A DNA stretch of 64,000 bases from Gari tellinella. Its lineage: Eukaryota > Mollusca > Bivalvia > Cardiida > Psammobiidae. Positions 41,400 through 52,800 of the stretch are shown here, piece after piece; the stretch's first letter is position 1; each line of letters begins with the position of its first letter. Made by a program: the position numbers and the translations under genes. Below the pieces are notes generated by a model. The model saw only the letters and a program-made list of their open reading frames with translations, made no database searches and was not told the origin of the DNA. The stretch covers positions 82,143,321 to 82,207,320 of the forward strand of contig OV277857.1 of the NCBI GenBank assembly GCA_922989275.2, given 5' to 3'.

Positions 41400-41501
41400 T
41401 CCTTCAAAAGTCCTCGATCAGGGTCTACACTGTCTGTCATTATATAAAGTATTGTAAAAATCGTTTCTTAGTGTCACTGGAATTGTTCATTTGATGTTTT
41501 A
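41396..41501. mobile_element. Family G half element
   Basis: TTAATCCTTCAAAAGTCC, half core GATCAGGGTCTACACTGTC, right arm to TTTTAA. Left half of the core is missing; TTAA shared with both neighbours. Confidence 0.55.
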
Positions 41502-41749
41502 ACTATTTCCTCCCTGAAACTTCAAATGGACAATCCCAGTTTCCATTTAAGTATAGTCCATTTCTGACCTTTAAGGGTTGTTTTTGTCAATGTTTTGCGA
41601 TATGACAAACAGTAAAGACCCAAATCAGAGGGCTCCGTAAGGAGCCCTCTGATCTGAGTGTTCACTGTTTGCATAGGACAAGTGCACTTTTCACATGTAT
41701 ACTGTTTGAAAAGGACGCCTAAATGCGGGACTAGGTTTCAAAGGGTTAA
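41498..41749 (-). mobile_element. Family G TTAA MITE, complete
   Basis: TTAACTATTTCCTCCCTG to TAGGTTTCAAAGGGTTAA; the core GACCCAAATCAGAGGGCTCC has an inverse. Confidence 0.75.
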
Positions 41750-41799
41750 GGGAGAATGATTTAAGTTTGAATTAAATGTAAGTAAACTGCAGTGTACTA

Positions 41800-42150
41800 G
41801 TGACCAGAACTCTTGTCCTGTACGAGCAATGCTGACCCAGACCAGAGGGTTCGTAAATGAGCCCTCTTATCCCGATCTGCACTGAAACAGTGCATAAAGA
41901 GCTTTTGGGGGTCTGCACTGTGTGTAATTTTGTAATAAATTGAATATGTTAACAGTTAAGTAGTGACTGGAAAACTTGTTCTGTACAAACAGCGAATATC
42001 CAGGTCAGAGGGCTCCTAAACGCTCAGGTTCTGCATTGTTGACGTTTTGTAATAAATTGTATAAAACAACCTTAAATAAAGTAAAACATGGACGAGTCTT
42101 AATTGGAATTGTCAATGTAATGTTTGTGGGGAGAGTTAGTTTCAAGGTGC
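41800..42150. repeat. Decayed G copies
   Basis: Two partial G cores: GACCCAGACCAGAGGGTTCG near 41834 and CCAGGTCAGAGGGCTCC near 42000. Confidence 0.45.
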
Positions 42151-42378
42151 ACTATGTCATTTTGTGATATATTGTAAAAGTAGAACCTTGAATTTATTCG
42201 TAAATAAGAGGGCATTGAAGGCATTGATACCGCTCACCTGTTGTATTGAAGCCTGATAGGTATACCTTTGATTTTCACCCAAAATCGAAGTTAAAAAGCT
42301 TAATCTAAACCCATCCCAATTGTAAACAATATTGGAATACAACATATATTTTAGTATAATCGAGTACATCAAGGGCCG

Positions 42379-42415
42379 ATCAGGGATATTTTATGAGATC
42401 ATAAAATATCCCTGG
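42379..42415. repeat. Short perfect hairpin
   Basis: AGGGATATTTTATGA, a short loop GA, then TCATAAAATATCCCT: at least 15 paired bases with no mismatch. It could form a stable stem or mark a very small foldback. Confidence 0.7.
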
Positions 42416-42527
42416 GCCGATGAACTGCACATTGAGTTGTCACAATTTTATTAACTTCCCCATGAGCTATGCCAAATGACAGGGACAGTTTATACTATGA
42501 ATATTAAACATGTAGTATCATTATCTC

Positions 42528-43560
42528 TGAACCACTTTTGGGGTTTCATAAAGGATATTTACATCATTCATTTGAAGTAAACTTTCTTCTGAGAATATTC
42601 TCAGAATGCCACCAGAATGCACCATTTTATTGTTAATTTCAAAAGATTTCACCATATTATGTACTGTTTTCAGCGCTGGTTTTGTCAAGTATCGTTAAGA
42701 AAAGTTGCATCTTCTTTCTGTCTTATGAAACCACTTTTGGCATTTCATAAAGGATATTTCAATCGTTCTTTTGAAGTAAACTTTCTTCTATGAATGTTCT
42801 CAGATGCCACCAGAATTCACCGTTTTAAGGTTAATTTCAAAACAACAACTGTATTATGTACTGTTTTCAGTGCTGGTTTTGTCAAGTATCGTTAAAAATG
42901 TTCATCTTCTTTCCGTCTTTTGAAACCACTTTTAGGGTTTTATTAAGGATATTTAAACCATTCTTTTGAAGTAAGCTTTCTTCTAGGAATGTGCTCAGAA
43001 TGCACCATTTTATTGTTAATTTCAAAAAATTTCGCTGTATTATTTACTGTTTGCAGTGCTGATTTTGTCAAGTATCGTTAAAAAATTGCATGCATCTTCT
43101 TTCGGTCTTATGACACCATTTTTGGGATTTCATAAAGGATATTTACATCATTCTTTTAAAGTAAACTTTCTTAGAAGATTGTTCTCAAATGCCACCAGAA
43201 TGCACCATTTTAATGTTAATTTTAAAAAAGTTCCGGGTTTTTTTCCCTCTTGATGACGATCGTAACTTCTTTCTGTCTTATAATACCACTTTTGTGGTGT
43301 TTGGATATTTACATCATTCTATTGATGTAAACTTTTTTCTTAGAATGCCCCCAGAATGTATCTTTTTGGTGTTAATTAAAAAAATGTCCGACCCTAAATT
43401 ATAGTTTTCTGAGAATCGATTTTTCTTCTTCTCAAGCTTACGTTAAAATCTTCTTTCTGTCTTAATTATGAAACCACTTTTTTTGGTGTTTCATAGGGAT
43501 GTTTACATCATTCTAGAATGCCCTCAGCATGCACCATTTTGATGTTAATTTCAAAAAAAT
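42528..43560. repeat. About 190-bp tandem repeat, six copies
   Basis: GAAACCACTTTTGGGGTTTC recurs at about 42529, 42728, 42919, 43110, 43280 and 43469 with CAGAATGCACCATTTTATTG and TCAAGTATCGTTAA in each unit. Later units are shorter. Satellite-like, directly 5' of the first TTC27 exon seen. Confidence 0.8.
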
Positions 43561-43664
43561 TTCGGGGGAGATCCCCCGTACCCCCCTTATGGGAGGGGTT
43601 CCACCCCTCCCATACCCTCCCCAAGTGTGCCCCCCCACTCAGAAATTTCTGGATCCGGCCCTGC
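43561..43664. repeat. GC-rich tract with hAT-like end
   Basis: GGGAGATCCCCCGTACCCCC and ATGGGAGGGGTTCCACCCCT, ending CTGGATCCGGCCCTG, which looks like the terminus of a hAT-type element. Partner end not identified. Confidence 0.4.
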
Positions 43665-43714
43665 CATCTTTGTTGCTGCAAGATATCTTATTCTGCAGAA
43701 TTTGTTGCTTTCAG

Positions 43715-43895
43715 ATGTTGGAATTCAGTCAGTGAAGGACTTTAGCTGTGGCAATTATGGGGAAGTATTGAAAACAGATTTTGCAAAGTCCTTGCTTGCT
43801 GAGGACAACAGTGACAAAACTACAGACCTAAAACAGCTGTTACTGAAGAATATTGAAAATCATCTAAATGTGTCGGCTGAAGAGATAGAAAGAAG
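43715..43895 (+). CDS. TTC27: TTC27 exon a (first seen)
   Basis: Acceptor TTGTTGCTTTCAG; donor AGAAG/GTAAG. Encodes VGIQSVKDFSCGNYGEVL and ending AEEIERR. The GNY motif matches EGNY of human TTC27. It needs one base from an earlier exon, and no ATG is in frame, so the start lies elsewhere. An alternative acceptor 16 bases upstream (TTCTGCAG, exon from 43699) would add NLLLS. Confidence 0.85.
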
Positions 43896-46800
43896 GTAAG
43901 AGGCCGAGATCAGGGCTTCCATAAGTTGATCATAAAAATCCTAAGATTTCAAATTTCCAATTTTTCGGACGCAATTTTACTAATTAAGGCGCATTCTGCT
44001 TTATTTTCAACCTGTTTTAAGCTACGATCTGCTATGATAAAAATCCGAATACTTAGGAAATATCCGAGAAATGGCAGCCCTGCAAGATTATTACTGGTAT
44101 GTAACTTTTGAGTTGACTGTCCAACTTTTGGTTACTCTTTCCGTCACAGTTTGTTTTCCAGTGTTAAAGATTGATAGCTGCTTAATCCATTATCCCATAA
44201 TTACACTTTTTTCGCCTCTTATTTATTCCTCCCCTGAAGAAAACAGTTCCAATTTATACAGTCATGAATATGTACCATAATAAATAGTTTCTATATCCTA
44301 GCAGATTGAAGCTTAAAGCAGGCTGAAAATACTTTAAACCTGCTTTAACTGGTCACCTATCTCAAATACTAGAAACAGGCGATGGAGTAATGGGTTTAAC
44401 TGTTAACACATGTTTACACCTTCAATTTATTCCCCATTGACGACAAAAGTTCTACTCGTCTTAATACAGTCAGCAATATGCACCATAAGAAAGATGCTCT
44501 ATATTTAGACTATCAGATGATGGCTTAAAGTATGCTGAAAGTAAAGCAGAATGCACCTCAGGTTCATTCTGCTTTATTTTCAACCTGCTTTAAGTGGCCA
44601 TCTATCTTCAAAACTAAAAACAGGCTCTGGCTTAGGGTGTTTAAACGCTCCGACAGTAAAGCAGAAACCTCTTTTAGGAGGATTTCCTCTGTAATTTTAA
44701 CATACTCTAGAAGTCATCAGTAGAGTTCAGGAAAATCTGTATAGGGAACTTTTGAACCCATATGATTTGTCTACATTGCAGGGAGGTGGAGGTGTTGCTG
44801 GTTGCTGTTTCCTGTCTACAACTGTTTTTACAGAATAACTGGCTGGGACCCAGCCCTTCAGACGTCACACCTAAACATGTACTACCAGAATATATGTACA
44901 CAGATGATCAGGTAATAAATACATGTATGTCACAGGTTGGGCACTTGTGTGTAGATTGTTAACCCATTACACCATAGCCTATTTTTAGCTCACCTGAGCC
45001 GAAGGCTCAAGGTGAGCTGTTGTGATCGCCCGCCGTCCGTCTGTCCATCCGTCCGTCCGTTCAAATTTACTTAAAGCGACATCTCCTCTGAAACCGATGA
45101 TTTGACGGAAATTTCGGCTTGCTCAGGGTGTTCCTTGGATGCTTCTCTACAAAAATTGTTAAAATGAACTTCAAAAGTGGACTACTTATGGAAATTTATT
45201 AAAAAAAGCGAAAAACTTTAAACAATCTTCTTGTAAAAAACTGTTAGGCCCACAGCTTTGATATTTTTTTTATAGTATCTCCTGGTGATTCTCTCTCAAA
45301 ATTGTTCATATCAAAGCCAAAACTGACCATAGGGATTCACCAGTGATTTTTTCATTGCCGCTTTATTCAGGTTTTACTGTTTTACTGGTTTAAGAAGGGT
45401 TCAAGCACCCTTATACTGAATCACCTATATTTGCAAACAGTTTGGATCCAGGTCAGATGTTACATTATGCTGCATCTAATCTGGCTCCAAACTATTTTCC
45501 ATTTATTTACATAGTTTTTTTTAATTTAGAAAATGTAAAAGTATGATTTGCTTTACAAAATTCACATACAATTTGTATAGCAGACATCAATTCAGCATGA
45601 TAAGAGTTAAGTTCCCAGTTACAGATTTTGCTAATGGCAAAATTGCATAACTGACCTCAGGTCAGCTGCTGCCCGGTACAGCAACAAAACTGGTGGTCTC
45701 TGCTGAACATGTTGTCTGCTAAAGTTTAGAAATGGTTCAGTCTGCTTCATACTTAGAGAAACAGGATCTGGAAGTGATCCACTGTAAGTTATGTAATTAT
45801 ATCTTATGCCATATTTATACATATGTTTAATATTGGTTTTTATCAGAGTTATCTGTATGTCTTGTCATATTTTCTTGTCCAGGTGGTAACTCCAATTCAA
45901 CAAATACTGATGTTTGTTAACCCATTACCCCATAAATATGCATTTTAGGCCTTTAATTTATTCCTCCACTGAAGAAAATAATTCCACTTTATACAGTCAT
46001 GAAAATGTAAGATAAGAAATAAGTTTCTATATCCTAATAGATTGTAGCTGAAAGCAGTTTGAAAGTAAAGCAGAGTGTGCATTAAGACGCATTCTGCTTT
46101 ACTTTGAACCTGCTTTAGGTAGCCACCTATTTTCAAAACTAGAAACAGGCTATGGGGTTATGGGTAAAATGAAATTGCATATTTGGAAAGAGCCGAATGA
46201 GAGGAAGTGCCATTTGCAAAGGCCATAACTCTGACATCATTGTTTTTTTGGAGTTATTTCCCTTTGTGATATTTTCTTGTCCGGAAGACAACTCCAGTTC
46301 TACTGATGCTATTGTAATGAAATTTTATGTATGGAAAGAAACTGATGAGAGAAAATGCCATGCACAAGGGCAGCAATATTTTGTTTTTCCCCTTTGTCAT
46401 ATTTTATTGTCAGGAAAATAACTCCAGACGTTAGTGAAATAAATATCATTTATTTACCGGTAATGGAAATAGCTTGATAAGATGATGTGCCATGGATAAG
46501 GGTCATAAGCTTGGCAACAAAATTCCCTTTTGTCATGTTTTCTTATCTGGAAGATAACCTCATTTATAGTTATATTAAAATGTTGTCTTGCTCAGTCAAC
46601 TTAGGGACAAACTACACTGTCCTCAGGTGAGCGAATTAAGGGCCATGGCCCTCTTGTTCCAATTATTCTCAGGTGAGCGAATATGCCCCATGGGGCTCTT
46701 GTTAGTTTAGAAGACAGGTAACCACTTAAAGCAGGTTGAAAGTAAAGCAGAATGTGCCTGCTTTAAGTTACTGTTTACTAGGATATAGAAAATATTTCTT

Positions 46801-49800
46801 ACAGTATATATTCATGACTATATAAAGTGGAACTATTTTCCATAGTGGAGGAATAAATAAGAGGCATAAAAAGGTGTATTTATGGGGTAATGGGTTAATG
46901 ATGGCTTGACATGCATTTGTGATTAGATCCCGATCACATGCCAAGTGACTTGGTGTGTCACTGTCTAACAATCCAAACTGCTGTTTATTTCTTCAAATTG
47001 AGCTTTTTACGTTCTTCCAAAGTTAAGATACATTCACTTACTGGTCAATAGTTTAGATCTCAATCAGAGGCCATGTTACACTGTATCTTCTTTTAATTCA
47101 AACATTTACTGCTTTAAGTGGTCACCCATCTTCAATACTAGAACATACTATCGGGTATAGGGTTAAAGCATGAAATGGCATTTCTGTGACATAATTGTTA
47201 AGGTGCTAACCCTTTACGGGTACCACATAGCCTGTTTCTAGTTTCGAAGACTTGTGACCAATTAAAGCAGATTGAAAGTAAAGCAGAGTATGCGTAAAGG
47301 CGCTTTCTGCTTTACATGCATCCTTCTATAAGCTAGAATATAATAAATACTTCTTACAGTTCATATTCTTGACTTTATAAAGTGGTACTATATTTTTCAG
47401 TGGACTTCAGTGGAGGGATAAAGTAAAGCCGTAGAAAGGCTTATTTATGGTGTAATTTGTTAAAAAGCACTTATACAGGAGAAAAGTGTTAAAACCATTG
47501 ATTTGTGTAACAGAAAAGTTAATTGTATATTGTGATGATTGACTGCTTTATGTATGTCTATTCCAGATCAAGCTACTGCGTGCAAGTGTGGAGGCGGGAC
47601 TTACAGTGGATGGGGAACCAGTGTATCCTCTCGCACAGTTCCCAGAGTTCCTGCTCATTGCTCAGGTAGTGTTGGTAGAATGCAGGGACAAACTGACACA
47701 TTTACAGGTGAGAAAGTGGGTCATAAACCATAGTAATGTAGACATGAAATTTGATTTAATTATTAACATACCAGTGGTGTGCTTAATTTTCTGTCTGTCA
47801 AGAGATTGTCAGGTTAAACTTTTTATTTACAGTTAAAACTAGCAACTTTTCATTAAAATATTCAAGACTCTGCAAAGCTAGCTGTATAGTGTAACCCCCA
47901 AACTTCAGAAGTTTACTTTTACTTGGTCGCTGATGTCTTTTAAAGAGCTATACTGGCCTGGCAACAGAATTGCCGATAGCTCCTAAACGAGTTTCCTGTA
48001 CATGTATTTATTTTGACAAAGTAAAACAAAATGTGCATTTAAGGCACATTCTGCTTTACTTTCAGCCTGCTTTAAGCTTCCATCTTCTAGGATATAGAAA
48101 ATGTTTTTTTTATGGTGCACTTTATACATTGGAACTATTTTCTTCAGTCAAAGAATTTATTAAATGCGTAAAAAGGGATATCTATGGAGAAAAGAGTTAA
48201 AGAACTCTACTGGTGATTACTAAATGCATGGCAACAAAAGTGCAGATAGTTCCTATTAAAGAAATTTCCTGCATATATTTTTAGCTGCATTAAACTACCA
48301 AATTGTTTCCAATATACATTGTAACTTCTTTCAAATAAAACTTTGAACCTTTCAAAGCTAGAAACATTAAAAACAGACTCAGAGTGCTCAGTCTGTAAGG
48401 ATAAAGTTTTGAGAGGTCTCAAGTACAGTAAAACCCCTCTATTACGGCCACAATCATTGGACTATGACAGATTTCTAAGTATTTTATACTGTACTAAATG
48501 TGCCTTCTCTGTATTAGAATGTAGACTGGTGGACTAGATTTCTAAGTATTTTATTCTGTACTAAATGTGCCTTCTCTGTACTAGACTGTAGACTGGTGGA
48601 CTATGAATCATTGAAAACAAACAGAGTGCCCAGTCTGTAAGGATCCAGTTTTCAGAAGTCTCTAAGTATTTTATTCTGTACTAAATGTGCCTTCTCTGTA
48701 CTAGACTGTAGACTGGTGGACTATGAATCATTGAAAACAAACAGAGTGCCCAGTCTGTAAGGATCCAGTTTTCAGAAGTCTCTAAGTATTTTATTCTGTA
48801 CTAAATGTGCCTTCTCTGTACTAGACTGTAGTAGACTGGTGGACTATGACAAATTTCTAAGTACATGTATTTGATACTGTCTTGTATGTGCCTTCTCTGT
48901 ACTAGACTGTAGACTGGTGGACTATGACATATTTCTAAGTATTTTATTCTGTACTAAATGTGCCTTCTCTGTACTAGACTGTAGACTGGTGGACTATGAC
49001 ATATTTCTAAGTATTTTTACTGTACTAAATGTGCCTTCTCTGTACTAGACTGTAGACTGGTGGACTATGACAGATTTCTAAGTATTTTTACTGTACTAAA
49101 TGTGCCTTCTCTGTACTAGACTGTAGACTGGTGGACTATGACAGATTTCTAAGTATTTTTACTGTACTAAATGTGCCTTCTCTGTACTAGACTGTAGACT
49201 GGTGGACTATGACAGATTTCTAAGTATTTTTACTGTACTAAATGTGCCTTCTCTGTACTAGACTGTAGACTGGTGGACTATGACAGATTTCTAAGTATTT
49301 TTACTGTACTAAATGTGCCTTCTCTGTACTAGACTGTAGACTGGTGGACTATGACAGATTTCTAAGTATTTTTACTGTACTAAATGTGCCTTCTCTGTAC
49401 TAGACTGTAGACTGGTGGACTATGACAGATTTCTAAGTATTTTTACTGTACTAAATGTGCATTCTCTGTACTAGACTGTAGACTGGTGGACTATGACAGA
49501 TTTCTAAGTATTTTTACTGTACTAAATGTGCCTTCTCTGTACTAGACTGTAGAATGGTGGACTATGAGATGTATCAGCCTACAACAACAGATCCTAGACA
49601 ACAAGTCAAACACCCTGAGAGAGACAGTTATAAACCTCATACAGAAAGGTTTGTGAACAAGTGAACACAGTAAAATGTCTGTTACGACCACAAAATTGTG
49701 TTAATTGTTAGGTGTTTATGACAGGTGCCTGCTTAAAGCAAGCAAGGAGCTTTCTGTTTTTCTGTCACCTTGCTTTAAGCTGTCATCTGCCTTTGTTTAC

Positions 49801-52800
49801 AATCAATTAGCCTTCATTTGTCGCGATAAAGAGGTATGGATCATTACCATCAATACTCATACGTGAGATTGTAAAAATAGAGAAAGAATTATACAGAACT
49901 TCAGATAAGGTGAATATTTCAAAAACTAAAATCAGTATCCCTCTACCAAACCTTATGATGTGACTACTTATTAGAAACGTCACAAACAATTATTCTAGTG
50001 AGTAGTCATAATAGTATATGATTTGGTGGAAGCATATAATTCTTAACACTTTATGGTTAATTTAAAGCTGATTTCATGTTGAGGATAGTCGAACATCTGA
50101 CAAATGATAATTCAAAGAAGGGACATGGAAATATTTAAAGACAGAAAGCTGTTCAAGCAGGACAAAAGATTTCTGCATCACTGTAGTCTTACATTAAGCT
50201 GCCACATACTTAAAGACTTCCAAAGGATCTGTCCTTAACATAAGTTTAAGAGGATGAGAAGCTAACCCTAATTGTGCTGAAACCAGATATTCCATCCTTT
50301 ACAAACAGTGTAGACCTAGATTAGAGGGTTCCTTTTGGAGCCGCCAGATCAGGGTCTGCAATGTTTGTAATACTTATAAATATTTAGGGGACAAATCCAT
50401 TGAGAGTCAATGTAAACAAGGCATTGATAAGAAAACAGATGAGCCCATCTGAACACTGAAAGGGTTCAAATAAACCAATACATGTACCTGCATGTTCTCT
50501 GTTACAGTCATAATTGATAGTTCGAACTCCCTGTAGTTCGAACATACCCATATTTCAAAGTTAAAACGTGGCTAAGCCACGTTTTAACTTTGAAATACAG
50601 GTATGGTCGACTTATGCGAGACAGAATGATTGAAATAAAACTTATGAAAAACAAGTATGATCAATTCAAGTGAGTTTGAAGTAAGAGTTTTGGCTGTATA
50701 TTTGTTATGGACTATAATTATTGTCTTGTTATTTTTTTTCCAGCGGAGACAATGGAGCCACTTATGACAGATGAGAAATACAGGTTTGCCCCTGAATTAT
50801 ATGTACCAAAAAACAAGATTGGCCTTTAAAATACAGTAAAACTTCCGGTCAGTGGTTAATAAATTAACACTAGTTGGTTAGACAACTGATTTCATTTTGA
50901 TCGGTAATGTATAATCTGTTCAAGTCATGCTAAACAAAATTATGGTTAAGCACTGAAACCAGATTACCATCTTCTAGAACTTGACTATCTAATTATTATT
51001 GTTTGTGTCCAAGAGCGGAGAAGTTATTGCCTCAAGCTCCGGCATTGCTAGAAGCCTCAAACTACAGCAGTAAGTTTTCTTGTCTGGGCTATATCTGTGG
51101 AACTGCTTGTCAGAGTTTTATGAAACTTGTTAAGATGCATCCCTACCAAGTGAAGATGTTTTAGTGTTGTTTTGTAGTCAGAACCAGAGTCTAACTTTGT
51201 TGCTGCGAATATGTAATTCAATTGGTTTTTTGTTGTGTACAGGGACCTACAGATTCAGTTTCACCTGGAGGCTGGTTACCTGTACCTCATGTATTACGGC
51301 TACAGAGAAGCCAAGGTCCACTACAACACGGCCAAGAAAATATCAGCTCTTGATGTACAACTCTCAGGTTAGTTGATAGCATATAGATATTATATCTCTC
51401 TGGCCATGTCATGCTATATTTCAGAAGAGAGACTATAGTACAACCTCTAAATACTAAACAGTCATGAATGTGCACAATAAGGAATCTGCTTTACTTTCAA
51501 CCTGCTTTACGTGGTCAACTATCTTAAATACTAGAAACAGGCTATTGGGTAATGGGTTATGCCATATTTCAGAAGAGAAATTATAGTCCACATTCAAAAA
51601 ATATTGAACAGTTATGAACAATGTATGGTTTAGATAGGTGATGAAAATGGGGAAAATTAACAAGAAGCTTTCTGCATTAATCCACCCGTCTTGAACATTG
51701 CAAGTGCCTGTATTTTAGAAAGGTGTCTTTACATTGGTTTTATCTTATCAGCGTGTACTGATTCCTTATTGAGTTTACATCAGTACATTGGTAGTTTAAC
51801 CCTTTACTCCATGGCATGTTTCTAGTGTTAAAGACAGATAGCCACTTAAAGTTGGTTGAAAGTAAAGCAGAATGTGCCTTAAGGCACATTCTGTTTTACT
51901 TACAGTCTGCTTTCAGCTATGTACAGTCTGCTTAGAACAGAGAAAATGTTTCTTATGATACACATTCATGACTTTATAAATTTGGACTATTTTCTTCAGT
52001 GGAGTAATAAATTGAAGGTATTAAAATGTGTATCAATGGAGTAAAGAGTTATACATATGTTTACATGTTTGCAGGTTTAATGGGTAAACGGACCAGGTAC
52101 CAGGACACCAATAAAGCCCAGCTAGTACTTCAGGTAGCCAGAGAGGGAGAAAACCCAGTAGTACCCACACTAGAAACAACACCCACTAGTGATCTGCCAA
52201 AGGTAGGTGTGATGTATGCCAGGCTCAAACCATTCATTGAAGATTGCTAAACCTGTTACACTATACAGTCGAAATTCGATATCTTGAACTCGGTTAGGTC
52301 GAACACACCCGTATTTCAAAGTTAAAACACAGCTTAGCCATGTTTTAACTTTGAAACATGGGCATGTTCACCTAAACCAAGCTTGAAATAAGGCAAATTC
52401 ATGTTTCAATATATTGTATAGTCGAGTTAAGCGAGTTCGAGATATCGAAGTTCGACTCTAGCTTGTTTCTTGGATAGAAAGCAAGTTAACACTTAAAGCA
52501 GGTTGAAAGTAAAGCAGAATGCTCCTGAAGGAGCATTCTGTTTTACTTTCAATCTACTTTTAGTTATAAGCTGGAAGATACTGGAAATGCCTTTTGTGTT
52601 TCATGTTAAGGACTTCCTAAGGTGGGGAAAACTTTCTTGGTGTAGAAATAATTAGAAATGTAAAAAGGTGTATTCATGGAGTAATGGATTAGCTCTTGTG
52701 TCTGTGTAATAATTTCCTTCATAGAAACACATCGTCATTTTGCTTGTTAAGTTGTAAACATCTGTGTTCACAGACAATCAATCAGGAATCATGTAGACTG

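Larger units (their letters stand above)
44987..46703. mobile_element. Pearl-like element (B) with MITE cargo, copy X
   Basis: Left hairpin AGCTCACCTGAGCC and GGCTCAAGGTGAGCT, then CCGTCCGTCTGTCCATCCGT. It carries an E' MITE (45402-45610) and an A MITE (45917-46168). The right end appears twice: CAGGTGAGCGAATTAAGGGC...CTCTTGTT and again GGTGAGCGAATATGCCCCAT...CTCTTGTT. A sister element with the same cargo is at 58334-60068. Confidence 0.75.
44959..46898 (-). mobile_element. Family A MITE split by a pearl-like element
   Basis: Left TTAACCCATTACACCATAGC to CCTATTTTT; right AGTTTAGAAGACAGGTAACC to GGGTAATGGGTTAA. The insert itself contains another A. Confidence 0.7.

Noticed and set aside
40604..43664. 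A single large hAT-type element between CACGGATTTACCGG and GGATCCGGCCCTG
   Set aside because: The two ends do not match as inverted repeats and no target duplication is visible.
43627..43714. Upstream extension of the first TTC27 exon through the open frame
   Set aside because: The extension overlaps the GC-rich repeat tract and a hAT-like terminus; the acceptor at 43713-43714 has the better pyrimidine tract.
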